From positions 5,497,001 through 5,561,000 of the forward strand of contig NZ_CP015849.1 in NCBI RefSeq assembly GCF_001654495.1: a stretch of DNA of 64,000 nucleotides, given 5' to 3'. Positions 56,108 to 64,000 of the stretch are shown one piece after another. The first letter of the stretch is position 1; every line of letters begins with the position of its first letter. The translations under genes and the position numbers were made by a program. Source of the DNA: Streptomyces sp. SAT1 (lineage in GTDB: Bacteria > Actinomycetota > Actinomycetes > Streptomycetales > Streptomycetaceae). Under the pieces are notes generated by a model. The model searched no databases. It was not told the DNA's origin and saw only the letters and a program-made list of their open reading frames with translations.

Positions 56108-57094
56108 ATGCAGTTCCGGGTACTGGGACCCCCAGGGATCTACGACGACGTCAGGCGTGCCAGCGTGCAGCTGACCAGTCCCAAGCAGCGGGCGCTGCTC
56201 GGGGCTCTGCTGGTGCGCCTGGGGACCCCGGTGCCCACCGAGGAGCTGATCCGTGAACTGTGGGGGAACAACGCACCGGACAAGGCCGGCAACGCCCTCC
56301 AGGCGCATGTCTCGCGGCTGCGCCAGCAGCTGATCGAGGCGGAGCCGTCCCGGGCGAACACCCCCCGCCTGGTGGTGCGCGGGCCCGGCTATGTGCTCCA
56401 GGCGCGCCCCGAGGAACTGGACAGCGTGCAGTTCCGGCTCCAGGTGACCCGGGCCAAGCGCCTGCTGGCCGCCGACCCGCGGGCCGCCGCGCTGCTGCTG
56501 CGCAAGGCGCTCGGGCTGTGGCGCGGACCGGCCCTGGACGGCGGCTCCCACGGGCCGCTGTGCGCGGCGGCCGCCGCCCGCCTGGAGGAGGAGCGGCTGA
56601 CCGCCCTGGAGGACCTGTGCGACGCCTCGCTGCGCATCGGCAGGCACGAGGAGGTGGTCCGCCGGCTGGAGGAACTGGTCGTCGCCCACCCGGCCCGCGC
56701 GCGCTTCCGCGACCAGCTGGCGCTCGCGCTCCAGCGCTGCGGACGGCAGGGCGAGGCGCGCGCCGTGCGCCGGGGCGCCGCCCACCAGGCGGAGGACCGG
56801 ACGCCGGTGCGCACCGGCAACGTCCGGGTGCTGCGCGAACCGGGCAGCCTGCGCGCCACGGAGCCGGCCCCGGCCGGGACCGGCACGGCCGTCGCGACGA
56901 TGGAGCCCGCGCCCGGGTGGCCCGCCGAGGGGGACCTCGTCGACGGCCCCGGCACCCAGGGGCACGAACTGCACCGGCTGCGCGTACGGGTGGAGGAGCT
57001 GACCTCCCAGCAGCACGCGCTGCGCTCGGAGCTGCAACGCCTGACGGCGCTGCTGGAGGAGCGGGTCCCGGCGCGCCGGCGGGACTCCGCGTGA
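56108..57094 (+). CDS. SARP-family pathway activator (AfsR/DnrI/RedD type)
   Basis: A 328-residue Streptomyces antibiotic regulatory protein. The OmpR-type winged helix is at about 5–95 (FRVLGPPGIYD, LTSPKQRALLGALLVRLG, AGNALQAHVSRLRQQL and the wing RGPGYVLQ). The bacterial transcriptional activation domain follows (about 100–235). The last 45 residues form a coiled coil (HELHRLRVRVEELTSQQHAL). ATG 56108 follows GGTGGAGG at 5–6 bases; an ATG four codons earlier is less well placed. SARPs switch on secondary-metabolite clusters by binding heptamer repeats at promoters, so this gene very probably controls the three genes that follow and more beyond the window. Confidence 0.93.
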   Translation: MQFRVLGPPGIYDDVRRASVQLTSPKQRALLGALLVRLGTPVPTEELIRELWGNNAPDKAGNALQAHVSRLRQQLIEAEPSRANTPRLVVRGPGYVLQARPEELDSVQFRLQVTRAKRLLAADPRAAALLLRKALGLWRGPALDGGSHGPLCAAAAARLEEERLTALEDLCDASLRIGRHEEVVRRLEELVVAHPARARFRDQLALALQRCGRQGEARAVRRGAAHQAEDRTPVRTGNVRVLREPGSLRATEPAPAGTGTAVATMEPAPGWPAEGDLVDGPGTQGHELHRLRVRVEELTSQQHALRSELQRLTALLEERVPARRRDSA

Positions 57095-57214
57095 CGGCCC
57101 GCTCCCGCCGGGCCCCGGCCCGCCGGGAGCCGAGGGCCACGAGACGTACGTGACGGGAGATGCGCAAGTGGCGCAGGAGATCACGGGATTCAGGGATCGA
57201 GTGAGGATGAGTTC

Positions 57215-57634
57215 ATGCATGTAGTGCACAGCACATGCCCCGGCGCCGGCACCGCGGACGCCGTGTGGAAGGTGCTCACGGACTGTGAGGCGTTCCCCGA
57301 CTTCATGGAGGGCGTCAACGAGGTCACCATCAGCGGCGAGGACGGCGACCGCCGCACCAGCAGCTGGGTCGTGGAGCTGAAGGGCTCGGAGATGGAGTGG
57401 GACCAGGAGGACGTCCTGGACCCGGAGCGGCGCCGCTGGGAGTTCCGCCAGAGCGACGGCGACCTCGCCCACTACGAGGGCTACTGGCAGGTCGTCGAGG
57501 ACGGCGGCACGGCCGCCCTCGAACTCAAGGTGGAGTTCGACGTCGGCCTGCCCATGGTGGCCGAGATGATCCACCCCGCGGTGGCCAAGGCGCTGGAGCG
57601 CTACCAGCGGGACATCGTCGAGCAGAGCGCGTAG
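57215..57634 (+). CDS. SRPBCC cyclase/aromatase-like protein
   Basis: A 139-residue single-domain SRPBCC (START-like) protein, the fold of aromatic polyketide cyclase/aromatases and of hydrophobic-ligand carriers. Seen are the N-terminal strand HVVHSTCPG, VWKVLTDCEAFPDFMEGV, and the repeated strand pattern SSWVVELKGSEMEWDQEDVLDPE (in parts), ending with a long C-terminal helix (HPAVAKALERYQRDIVEQ). ATG 57215 has a GAGGATGAG upstream. The aminotransferase gene begins 15 bases after the stop, so they share an mRNA. It may fold or cyclise a carrier-bound or released intermediate; the actual reaction is unknown. Confidence 0.87.
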   Translation: MHVVHSTCPGAGTADAVWKVLTDCEAFPDFMEGVNEVTISGEDGDRRTSSWVVELKGSEMEWDQEDVLDPERRRWEFRQSDGDLAHYEGYWQVVEDGGTAALELKVEFDVGLPMVAEMIHPAVAKALERYQRDIVEQSA

Positions 57635-57649
57635 GGGCGGGGACAGACC

Positions 57650-58897
57650 ATGACTGAGACGCACGCCGTCGACGCCAAGGAGACCTTCCGGCGGGTCAGA
57701 CGCCACTTCTCGCCCGCGCTCGCGGTGGCGGGCAAGTTCACCGGTCAGGGCGCCGTCGAGGCGTCGGCCGAGGGCTGCCGGGTGACCCTCTCGGACGGCC
57801 GGACCATGCTGGACTTCGGCTCCTACGCGGTCGCCCTGCTCGGCCACCGTGACCCCGAGATCGCGGACGCCGTCCGCGCGCAGCTCGACCTGATGCCCGC
57901 CTCCACCCGCTCGGTGCAGACGCCCGTCGCCCCGCTGGCCGCCGAGCGCCTGGCCGCGTACGTGGGGGGCGGCCTCGGCCGGGTCTACTTCGGCTGCGGC
58001 GGCGCCGACGCCGTCGAGGTGTCCGTCAAGCTCGCCCGGATGGCGACCGGCCGCACCACCGTCGTCGCGGTCGACGGCGCCTTCCACGGCAAGACCCTCG
58101 GCGCCCTCGCGCTGACCGACAACCCCCGCTTCCGGTCCGGTCTCGAACCGCTGCTCCAGGGCGTGGTCCGGGTCAGCGGCGACGACCCGCAGGCCGTCGC
58201 GGACGCGCTGCGCGAGCACGACGTCGCCGCCGTGGTCTTCGAGCCGGTCCAGGCCGAGAACGGTGTGCGGGTCCTCGACACCGAGGTGCTGCGCACCTGG
58301 TGCCGGGACGCCCACGAGCACGGCGCGTTCGTCATCGCCGACGAGATCCAGGTCGGTCTGCGCCGGTGCGGCGAACGGTCGGTGGCGCTGGCCGACGGCC
58401 TCGACGTGGACGCGGTGCTGCTCGGCAAGCCGCTGGGCGGCGGCGTCCTGCCGGTCTCGGCCGCGGTGGGCAACGACCGGCTGTTCGCCCCGCTGCTGGC
58501 CGACCCGATGGTGCACACCGCGACCTTCAGCGGCCACCCGCTGTCCACGGCGGTCGTCCCGGTCGCCCTCGACCTGATCGAACGGTACGCGGCGGACGGC
58601 GAGCGGATCGCCCTCGCCATGGAGAACGGGCTGGCCGAGCTGCGCGCCGAACACCCGGACAAGGTGGTCGGGACGCGCGGCCGCGGTCTGCTGTGGGGCG
58701 TCGACTTCCGCTCGCCCGAGGTGGCCGGCGACGTCCTGACCGGTCTCGCCCAGCGGGGCCTGGTCGTCTCGCCCTGCCTGAGCCGTCCCACCACCATCCG
58801 CCTGCTGCCCCCGATCGTCGCCACCGACGCCGACGTCAAGGAGGCGATGAGCCTTCTTTCCTACGCCACGGCCGCCGCCGGTGCCGACGGCGCCTAG
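57650..58897 (+). CDS. PLP-dependent class III aminotransferase
   Basis: A 415-residue omega-type aminotransferase. LDFGSYAVALLGHRDP, the phosphate-binding CGGADAVEVSVKLARMATG, FHGKTLGALALT, the PLP-nitrogen Asp in VIADEIQVGLRRCG and LLGKPLGGGVLPVSA with the Schiff-base Lys are clear. Such enzymes use glutamate, ornithine or another amine to aminate an aldehyde or ketone. The gene is 15 bases after the SRPBCC gene and 36 before the thioester reductase gene, which would furnish an aldehyde. This pairing suggests reductive release of an acyl chain and amination, as in coelimycin-type polyketide alkaloids. Confidence 0.9.
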   Translation: MTETHAVDAKETFRRVRRHFSPALAVAGKFTGQGAVEASAEGCRVTLSDGRTMLDFGSYAVALLGHRDPEIADAVRAQLDLMPASTRSVQTPVAPLAAERLAAYVGGGLGRVYFGCGGADAVEVSVKLARMATGRTTVVAVDGAFHGKTLGALALTDNPRFRSGLEPLLQGVVRVSGDDPQAVADALREHDVAAVVFEPVQAENGVRVLDTEVLRTWCRDAHEHGAFVIADEIQVGLRRCGERSVALADGLDVDAVLLGKPLGGGVLPVSAAVGNDRLFAPLLADPMVHTATFSGHPLSTAVVPVALDLIERYAADGERIALAMENGLAELRAEHPDKVVGTRGRGLLWGVDFRSPEVAGDVLTGLAQRGLVVSPCLSRPTTIRLLPPIVATDADVKEAMSLLSYATAAAGADGA

Positions 58898-58933
58898 CCC
58901 GGACACGTATTCCGGAAGGACCACGGATAACTG

Positions 58934-60109
58934 ATGAGTTCGACGATACCCATGGAGATCTCCGAGGAGTTCGCCGCCGATGTCGTGCTGGCCGACGACA
59001 TCACGGGCTACACGGCACCGCAGCCGGGCGCGGTGACCGAGGTGTTCCTCACCGGCGCGACCGGGTTCCTCGGCGCGTTCCTGCTGAGGGACCTGCTGCG
59101 GCAGGGACTGGTCGTGCACTGCCTGGTGCGGGGCGCCGACACCGGCACCGCCCGTGCCCGGCTGGAGGAGAACCTGCGCACCTACGAACTGCTCGACGAC
59201 ATCGACCCGGACCGCGTCGAGGTGCACACCGGGGACATCACCCGGCCGCTGCTCGGCATGGAGCGCGCGGAGTACGACGCGCTGGCCGGGCGGGTCGGCG
59301 CCGTCTACCACTCCGCCGCCAAGGTCAACTTCCTGACCATCTACAAGTGGCTGCGCAAGTCCACGGTGGAGGCGACGCACGGCGTGCTGCGGTTCGCCCA
59401 GGCGGCCGGCGCCACCCTGCACCACGTCTCGACCACCGGCGTGTTCGAGCCCGGCGCCGACCGGGAGCCGCGCGGCGAGCTCGACCCGACCGGACCGCCG
59501 GAGAACCTGTCGCTGGGCTACACCAAGAGCAAGTGGGTGGCCGAGCAGCTGGTGCGCGAGGCGGCCCGCCGGGGCGTGCCGGTGACCATCCACCGGCCCG
59601 GCCAGGTCTGGGGCGACTCGGTCACCGGCGCCTGCCAGCCCAACGACTTCGTGTGGCGCTTCATCAAGGGCTCGCTCCAGGTGGGCCTGTACCCGCGCAG
59701 GTTCCGGCTGGCGATGAACATGGTCCCGGTCGACTACGTGTCCGCCGTGATCGTCGCCGCCTCCCGGCACCCGGAGGGCACCGGCGGCACCTACCACCAG
59801 GTCAGCCCGGACACGCTGGACTCCGAGCGGATCCTGCGGCTGCTGCGCGGCGCCGGGTACGACCTCAAGGAGGTCAGCATCCTGAAGTGGATGAAGGCCG
59901 TCGCCGCCGACGTCACCAACTCCATGGCGCCGCTGCTGAGCATCCTCGTGGAGTCGGAGAAGGTCGAGGTCGCCGAGTTCGCCGACGAGCTGACCCGCGA
60001 CCTGCTCAAGGACACCGGGATCGTCTGCCCCGACATCGACGAGAAGGTGTTCGGCGGCTACATCGCCTACTTCGTGCGGGCCGGTGTGCTGCCGGCTCCG
60101 CAGGAGTGA
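58934..60109 (+). CDS. Free-standing thioester reductase (extended SDR, NAD_binding_4)
   Basis: A 391-residue reductase of the type found at the end of NRPS, PKS and carboxylic acid reductases. NADP loop LTGATGFLGAFLLRDLL (from about residue 39), HSAAKVNFL, catalytic Thr in HHVSTTGVF and the GYTKSKWVAEQL Tyr-Lys pair, then RPGQVWGDSVTG. It reduces a thioester on a carrier protein, or on CoA, to an aldehyde (two electrons) or alcohol (four). Here it is a separate protein with no fused carrier domain. ATG 58934, with GGAAGGA upstream. It ends the operon; a 20-bp hairpin follows. Confidence 0.93.
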   Translation: MSSTIPMEISEEFAADVVLADDITGYTAPQPGAVTEVFLTGATGFLGAFLLRDLLRQGLVVHCLVRGADTGTARARLEENLRTYELLDDIDPDRVEVHTGDITRPLLGMERAEYDALAGRVGAVYHSAAKVNFLTIYKWLRKSTVEATHGVLRFAQAAGATLHHVSTTGVFEPGADREPRGELDPTGPPENLSLGYTKSKWVAEQLVREAARRGVPVTIHRPGQVWGDSVTGACQPNDFVWRFIKGSLQVGLYPRRFRLAMNMVPVDYVSAVIVAASRHPEGTGGTYHQVSPDTLDSERILRLLRGAGYDLKEVSILKWMKAVAADVTNSMAPLLSILVESEKVEVAEFADELTRDLLKDTGIVCPDIDEKVFGGYIAYFVRAGVLPAPQE

Positions 60110-60136
60110 CGGGCCGCCCCCGAGCATGGCCCCGTG

Positions 60137-60183
60137 ACACGGCGGTGCCCCGCGAGAGCCGTCCTCGCGGGGCACCGCCGTGT
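60137..60183. terminator. 20-bp perfect hairpin, bidirectional terminator
   Basis: ACACGGCGGTGCCCCGCGAG (60137–60156) pairs exactly with 60164–60183 around a 7-base loop, AGCCGTC. It stands between the convergent ends of the thioester reductase gene and the LAL regulator gene. It is among the strongest hairpins in the window. Confidence 0.88.
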
Positions 60184-60227
60184 GCGCCTGCCGTACGTGT
60201 CGTCGGCGTACGCGCTGCCGTACGCGC

Positions 60228-63035
60228 CTACGCCACGTGCTCGGAGCCGCCCTCGTACAGCCGCAGCGGTGCCATGCGGTTGGTCTCCCGCGGGCGGCCG
60301 ATCAGCTTGTCCAGGCCGCGCTGGAGGTCGTTGCGGGCGGTGATGCCGAGCTTGTGGTAGATGCGGTGCAGATGGTTCTCCACGGTGCGCACCGACACCA
60401 CCAGCCGGTCCGCGATGTCGCGGTTGGACATCCCGGTCGCCGCCAGTACGGCGACCTCCCGCTCCCGGGGTGTGAGCGAGGCCGAGTCGCGCTCGGGGCG
60501 GGTGTCCGCCTCCACCCACGGCGGCAGCGCCACACCGGAGCCGGGCAGCAGCTCCCGGCAGGCGGCCTGGGCCTCGCGGCCCTTGCGGTGCTGTCCGGAG
60601 GCGCGGAACGCCCGCGCGGCCTGGGCGGCGGCCTCCCCGGCCAGCGGCAGCGCCCCCATCTCCACCAGGCGGTCGCAGACGTCGGTGAGCGCGGCGCCGT
60701 CGCCGTCGGCCAGCGCCTCGGCGTAGTCGGCCAGCACCCGGGTCAGCCCGCCCGCGGTCCGGGCCGCCCGCAGCAGCGCCCGGTGCGGGAAGCGGACCGC
60801 GGCGCCCTCGGTGACCCGGGCGGCCAGCAGCAGCGCGTTGGTGGCGCGGACCGTGCGTCCGGCCGCGCCCGCCCGCTCGGCCAGGGCCACGGCCTGGGCG
60901 GCGGCGCTGGAGTGGTCCCCGGTGTAGGCGAGCACGAGAGCGCTCTCGTAGGCGATCTCGTCCTCGCTGATGGGGAAGCCCAGCACCTCGCCGCGCAGCG
61001 CGCGGACCTCGACCAGGGTGCGCAGCGCCTCCGAGTGGTTGCCCGACTCGGCCAGCGCCCCCGCGAGCTGGGCCAGCGGCCAGGCGCTGGTCACCGGGTA
61101 CTCGTGGGCGGCCTCGGAGGCGATCGCCCCGCGCAGCAGCGCGACGGCCTGCTCGGACTGCCCCAGCATCCGCAGCAGCCGGCAGCGGTCGAGCAGCGCC
61201 TGGAGCAGGACGGGTCGGCCGTGCCCCGGGTCGTAGCGGTGCACCGCGTCGAGCGCCTCGGCGGCGCTCCTGAGGTGGCCGAGCAGGGAGGAGCAGCGGG
61301 CCGAGACGGAGTTGGCGAGGAGCTGGGCGTCGGTGTCCCACTCGTCGCACACGTCGCGGTAGCGGTTCAGCAGGTTCAGCGCGCCCGCCGGGTCGCCCAG
61401 TTCACTGCGGGCGAAGGCCACGGTCGGCACCACCGACTGGGCCAGGGGCAGGTCGGGCGCCGTCGCGTCGAGCGCGGTGTCGCCGAGGGCGACCGCCTCC
61501 TGGAGCCGGTCCGACATCACGGCGATCAGCACCCGGGTGCCGTGCAGCAGCCCGGCCCGGTCCGCGCCGACCTCGGCGACGGTGCGGTCCAGCAGCTCCC
61601 CGGCCTCCTGGACCCGCCGCAGGCTCCAGGCCAGGTTGGTCACGCGGGTGTGCACGGCGCCGACGTACTCGTCGAGCGGGACCGCCACCCCGGACTCCAG
61701 CGCCGCCTTCAGCACCGTCTCCGCCTCGGCGGGCCGGTCCCTGCCGACGAGCACCTGGCCGAGCAGCAGGGCCGCGCGGACCCGGGGCACGGCCTGCTCC
61801 GGGTCCCGCACTACGCGCGTAACCAGACGGCGCAGATCGGCGCCGAAGAGCGCCGAGTCCGGGACCGGACCGTGCAGCGCGGGCGTGTCCAGGTCGCCGG
61901 CCTCCTCCTGGAGGGCGAGCAGGCACAGGCGCTCCGCGAGCGGGAACTCCCGCCGCCTGAGGGCGATCCGGGCCGCGCCGAGCAGCTGCTCGCGCTCGGG
62001 GACGAGCCCGGCCTCGGTGCGCAGGGTGACGATGCGCAGGATGTCGTCCTCCCGGCGCGCGCCCGTGCGCTCCAGGGAGTCGGCGACCTCGCGGCGCAGC
62101 CGGGCGGCGGTCAGGTCGGACATCCGGGAGGCGATGACGACCCGGCTGAGCGGGACGGCCAGCCGCAGCCGGACCCGGGAGCGGCTGCGCTCGACGGTGA
62201 CGATGCGGCGCAGGTCGAGCGCCTCGGCCGCGCGGGAGAGGCCGGCCGCGGCGACGATCTCCGCCTCCAGCGGTTCGGCGACGGCGAGCATCTGGACCAG
62301 TTCGTGCTCCTCGTGGCTGAGGTCGCGCAGGCCGACGCGGATGACGTCCGAGAGCCGTTTGCCGGGCCGGCGGGTCAGGCCGGGCCAGCGCCAGGTGCCG
62401 TCCACACACGTCAGGGAGCCGTCCTCCAGCGCGTGTTCGACGAGTTCGCGGAGCATCAGCGCGTTGCCGTGCGTGGCCGCCCACAGCCGTTCCAGTGTGG
62501 CGGTGTCGGTGTGGCCGCCGAGCCGGGCCCGCAGCACGGTGTCCATCGCGGTGCGGTCGAAGGGCGCCACCTCGACGTGCTCGACGAGCCGTTCCACCCA
62601 AAGCTTGTCGATGCCGGTCGGGGTGGGCGCGTCCTGGCGGGCCGCGGCCAGGACGCTGAGGCGCCCCGCGGCGACCAGGCTGTGCAGCCGGACACTGACG
62701 GCGGTGTCCAGCAGGTGCACGTCGTCGACGGCGACGAGGGGCCGGTCGGCGGCGGTGCCGTCCGCCGCGGCCGGCCGTACGGCCTCCAGGCACTCGGTCA
62801 GTGTGCCGAAGCCCCGGATCCGGGTGCCACTGCTCCAGCCGGCGCCGCCGACGCTCAGGACCGTGCGGCCCTCGTCGGCGGCCCGGCGCAGCGCGGTGGC
62901 CAGCAGAACGCTCTTGCCGACGCCCAGCGGACCGACGAGCAGCGCGCCGCCACGGCGCTGCACGGCGTTCCGGAGGGTGCGCAGTTCGGTGTCTCGCGCA
63001 GTTATCGGCCAGTCGAAGGAATCACTCGTTGACAT
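60228..63035 (-). CDS. LAL-type LuxR regulator (large ATP-binding)
   Basis: A 935-residue LAL regulator. AAA+/STAND ATPase at the N terminus with Walker A LVGPLGVGKS (33–42) and Walker B-like RPLVAVDDVHLL. A long TPR-like helical middle follows, then the C-terminal LuxR helix-turn-helix LTPREREVAVLAATGMSNRDIADRL with VRTVENHLHRIYHKLG. These large proteins are pathway activators in polyketide clusters. ATG 63035 is used because GGGGG lies 9 bases upstream and the AAA domain starts soon after; an ATG 12 codons earlier has no ribosome site. It is convergent with the thioester reductase operon and expected to act with the SARP. Confidence 0.93.
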   Translation of the reverse strand: MSTSDSFDWPITARDTELRTLRNAVQRRGGALLVGPLGVGKSVLLATALRRAADEGRTVLSVGGAGWSSGTRIRGFGTLTECLEAVRPAAADGTAADRPLVAVDDVHLLDTAVSVRLHSLVAAGRLSVLAAARQDAPTPTGIDKLWVERLVEHVEVAPFDRTAMDTVLRARLGGHTDTATLERLWAATHGNALMLRELVEHALEDGSLTCVDGTWRWPGLTRRPGKRLSDVIRVGLRDLSHEEHELVQMLAVAEPLEAEIVAAAGLSRAAEALDLRRIVTVERSRSRVRLRLAVPLSRVVIASRMSDLTAARLRREVADSLERTGARREDDILRIVTLRTEAGLVPEREQLLGAARIALRRREFPLAERLCLLALQEEAGDLDTPALHGPVPDSALFGADLRRLVTRVVRDPEQAVPRVRAALLLGQVLVGRDRPAEAETVLKAALESGVAVPLDEYVGAVHTRVTNLAWSLRRVQEAGELLDRTVAEVGADRAGLLHGTRVLIAVMSDRLQEAVALGDTALDATAPDLPLAQSVVPTVAFARSELGDPAGALNLLNRYRDVCDEWDTDAQLLANSVSARCSSLLGHLRSAAEALDAVHRYDPGHGRPVLLQALLDRCRLLRMLGQSEQAVALLRGAIASEAAHEYPVTSAWPLAQLAGALAESGNHSEALRTLVEVRALRGEVLGFPISEDEIAYESALVLAYTGDHSSAAAQAVALAERAGAAGRTVRATNALLLAARVTEGAAVRFPHRALLRAARTAGGLTRVLADYAEALADGDGAALTDVCDRLVEMGALPLAGEAAAQAARAFRASGQHRKGREAQAACRELLPGSGVALPPWVEADTRPERDSASLTPREREVAVLAATGMSNRDIADRLVVSVRTVENHLHRIYHKLGITARNDLQRGLDKLIGRPRETNRMAPLRLYEGGSEHVA

Positions 63036-63486
63036 CTTTTTACGCCCCCGCGGTCGAATGATTTCGGCCATCTTGCCATGCGTGTCCTGAACGCGCCGCC
63101 TTGGTTCTCCCCTGAATATTTGAACACTTGATCAATTCGAGGTGAAGGCGGTCCTCCGGGAAGCTTTCCGGGGGTGCCCATGAACCGGTCGCATCCCGTC
63201 AGGCCGAGATGTTCCAAGCGGGTCGTTCGCTGGACTTTGGCCAGTATAGACCGGCAGCTCGTAGGTCAATCTGTATTCCCGGAACATTGAGTAAAAAAGT
63301 TAAATGCCCAGGTGGGGGCCTGGGCTGTGCGGTGAACTCGCGAGTAAGCGGCAGCTCTCACCGGCAATTCTGACATCGCTTCGGCGGCGCTATGAATAAA
63401 GCGGACCGGCTGGTTTTATTCCATGTTCCAGGATCGCCGAAGGGCCTCCCCGGGATTACCCGGCGGAGGCCCTCATCGGCCTTGCG
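63036..63486. other. AT-rich gene-free region between LAL and ABC transporter genes
   Basis: About 450 bases, markedly lower in GC than the rest of the window, with runs such as TGAATATTTGAACACTTGAT, GAGTAAAAAAGTTAAATG and TGGTTTTATTCCATG. It should hold the LAL promoter; TGATCAATTCGAGG and TTGAACACTTGATCAA give small inverted repeats (63119–63137). No gene. The right end is a hairpin terminator. Confidence 0.6.
63441..63473 (-). terminator. Hairpin after the ABC transporter gene
   Basis: AGGGCCTCC–CCGGG pairs with CCCGG–CGGAGGCCCT around ATTA; TTTTATT lies beyond it on the plus strand side. On the minus strand it is just past the ABC stop at 63487, so it probably ends that transcript. Confidence 0.75.
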
Positions 63487-64000
63487 TCAAGAATTCTGTC
63501 CGGCCAGACTCCAGTCGCGTGCCCGGCTGCGCCGGGCCCAGAACGACGCGTACCGGCCGTCCGCCGTGACGAGTTCGTCGTGTGTGCCGCGTTCCACGAT
63601 CCGGCCCTCGTCGAGGAACAGGATCTGGTCGGCGGCGGCGACCGTCCGCAGCCGGTGGGCGATCACCAGCAGGGTGCGGCCGGCGGTCAGCGCGCTCAGC
63701 GCGTCCTGCACCGCCTGCTCGTTCTCCGGGTCGAGCGAGGCGGTCGCCTCGTCGAGCAGCACGATCGGCGCGTCCTTCAGGATGGCGCGGGCGATCGACA
63801 CCCGCTGCCGCTCACCGCCGGACAGCAGCGCGCCGCCCTCACCGACCCGGGCGTCCCAGCCGTCCGGCAGCCGGTGCACGATCTCCTCCACCCGGGCGAG
63901 CCGGGCCGCCTCGCGGACCTCCGCGTCGGTCGCCGTGGGACGCCCGACCCGGATGTTGTCCGCGATGGTGCCCTCGAAGAGGTACACGTCCTGGAAGACC
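63487..64000 (-). CDS. ABC exporter, C-terminal ATPase part (truncated by window edge)
   Basis: The last 171 codons of an ABC transporter ATPase; the gene continues past base 64000. Read from the edge: VFQDVYLFEGTIADNI (Q-loop region), GEGGALLSGGERQRVSIARA (signature), IVLLDEATASLD (Walker B with Glu) and switch His in LLVIAHRLRTV. LSGGERQ and VYLFEGTIADNI belong to half-size exporters with an ATPase fused behind six membrane helices (MsbA/LmrA/IrtAB-like). The catalytic set is intact. With the adjoining regulators it may export the cluster product or a siderophore; the substrate cannot be read from this part. Confidence 0.9.
   Translation of the reverse strand, partial: VFQDVYLFEGTIADNIRVGRPTATDAEVREAARLARVEEIVHRLPDGWDARVGEGGALLSGGERQRVSIARAILKDAPIVLLDEATASLDPENEQAVQDALSALTAGRTLLVIAHRLRTVAAADQILFLDEGRIVERGTHDELVTADGRYASFWARRSRARDWSLAGQNS

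Noticed and set aside
56057..60175. 1372-codon open frame antisense to the SARP-to-reductase operon
   Set aside because: Shadow of four recognised genes on the plus strand; the lack of stops is explained by third-position GC bias.

Overview
The window is from the chromosome of a Streptomyces, or a very close relative. GC content is high throughout, with third codon positions almost all G or C. GTG and TTG starts are common. The order lexA–nrdR–nrdJ, then recQ, whiH, hrdB and parE matches what I know of the Streptomyces core chromosome. I could not run any search, so names rest on motif recognition and on remembered families.

Layout. 1–1425: 3' part of the GTPase gene hflX. 1572–4166: two tandem paralogous secreted serine-protease lipoproteins. 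4423–6198: a GlxA/AraC-type regulator divergent from a cysteine hydrolase. 6555–11208: an operon for an NRPS-independent siderophore (aminotransferase, IucA/IucC synthetase, N-acyltransferase). 11279–23391: housekeeping and DNA-metabolism genes: dinG-type helicase, lexA with its SOS box, nrdR–nrdJ with two NrdR boxes, a TerD protein, a YdbC-like protein, a histidine phosphatase, an ADP-ribosylglycohydrolase, rnhB and an unrecognised protein. 23687–38834: a hypothetical gene, a recQ fused to a phosphoribosyltransferase-like domain, a DUF4192 protein, a glycogen-debranching-type protein, an NrtR-type Nudix regulator, a fused ABC protein with degenerate catalytic residues, whiH (sporulation regulator), hrdB (principal sigma factor) and a secreted trypsin-like protease. 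38937–46819: a small zinc-ribbon protein, parE, a membrane protein with a NarL-type two-component pair, and a DUF485/acetate-type symporter pair.

46920–52317 is an ABC importer operon (ATPase, permease, lipoprotein) on the plus strand. A CitB-type response regulator and a CitA-type sensor kinase flank it on the minus strand, which suggests a ligand-sensing transport module. 52396–55849 holds a sucraseferredoxin-like protein, a short-chain dehydrogenase and an FAD amine oxidase.

From about 56108 to the right edge the gene content is that of the border of a secondary-metabolite cluster. It has a SARP activator, an SRPBCC cyclase-like protein, a PLP aminotransferase, a free-standing thioester reductase, a large LAL/LuxR regulator and the end of an ABC exporter gene. 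Thioester reductase plus aminotransferase is the known way to release a carrier-bound acyl chain as an aldehyde and then an amine. The core assembly genes are not in the window and would be expected beyond base 64000.

Recurring themes are strong bidirectional hairpin terminators between convergent genes, many genes with a TANNNT-like -10 element 6–9 bases before the start codon (probably leaderless mRNAs), and several simple hexamer repeats just after stop codons. No tRNA, rRNA, insertion sequence or CRISPR array was seen.
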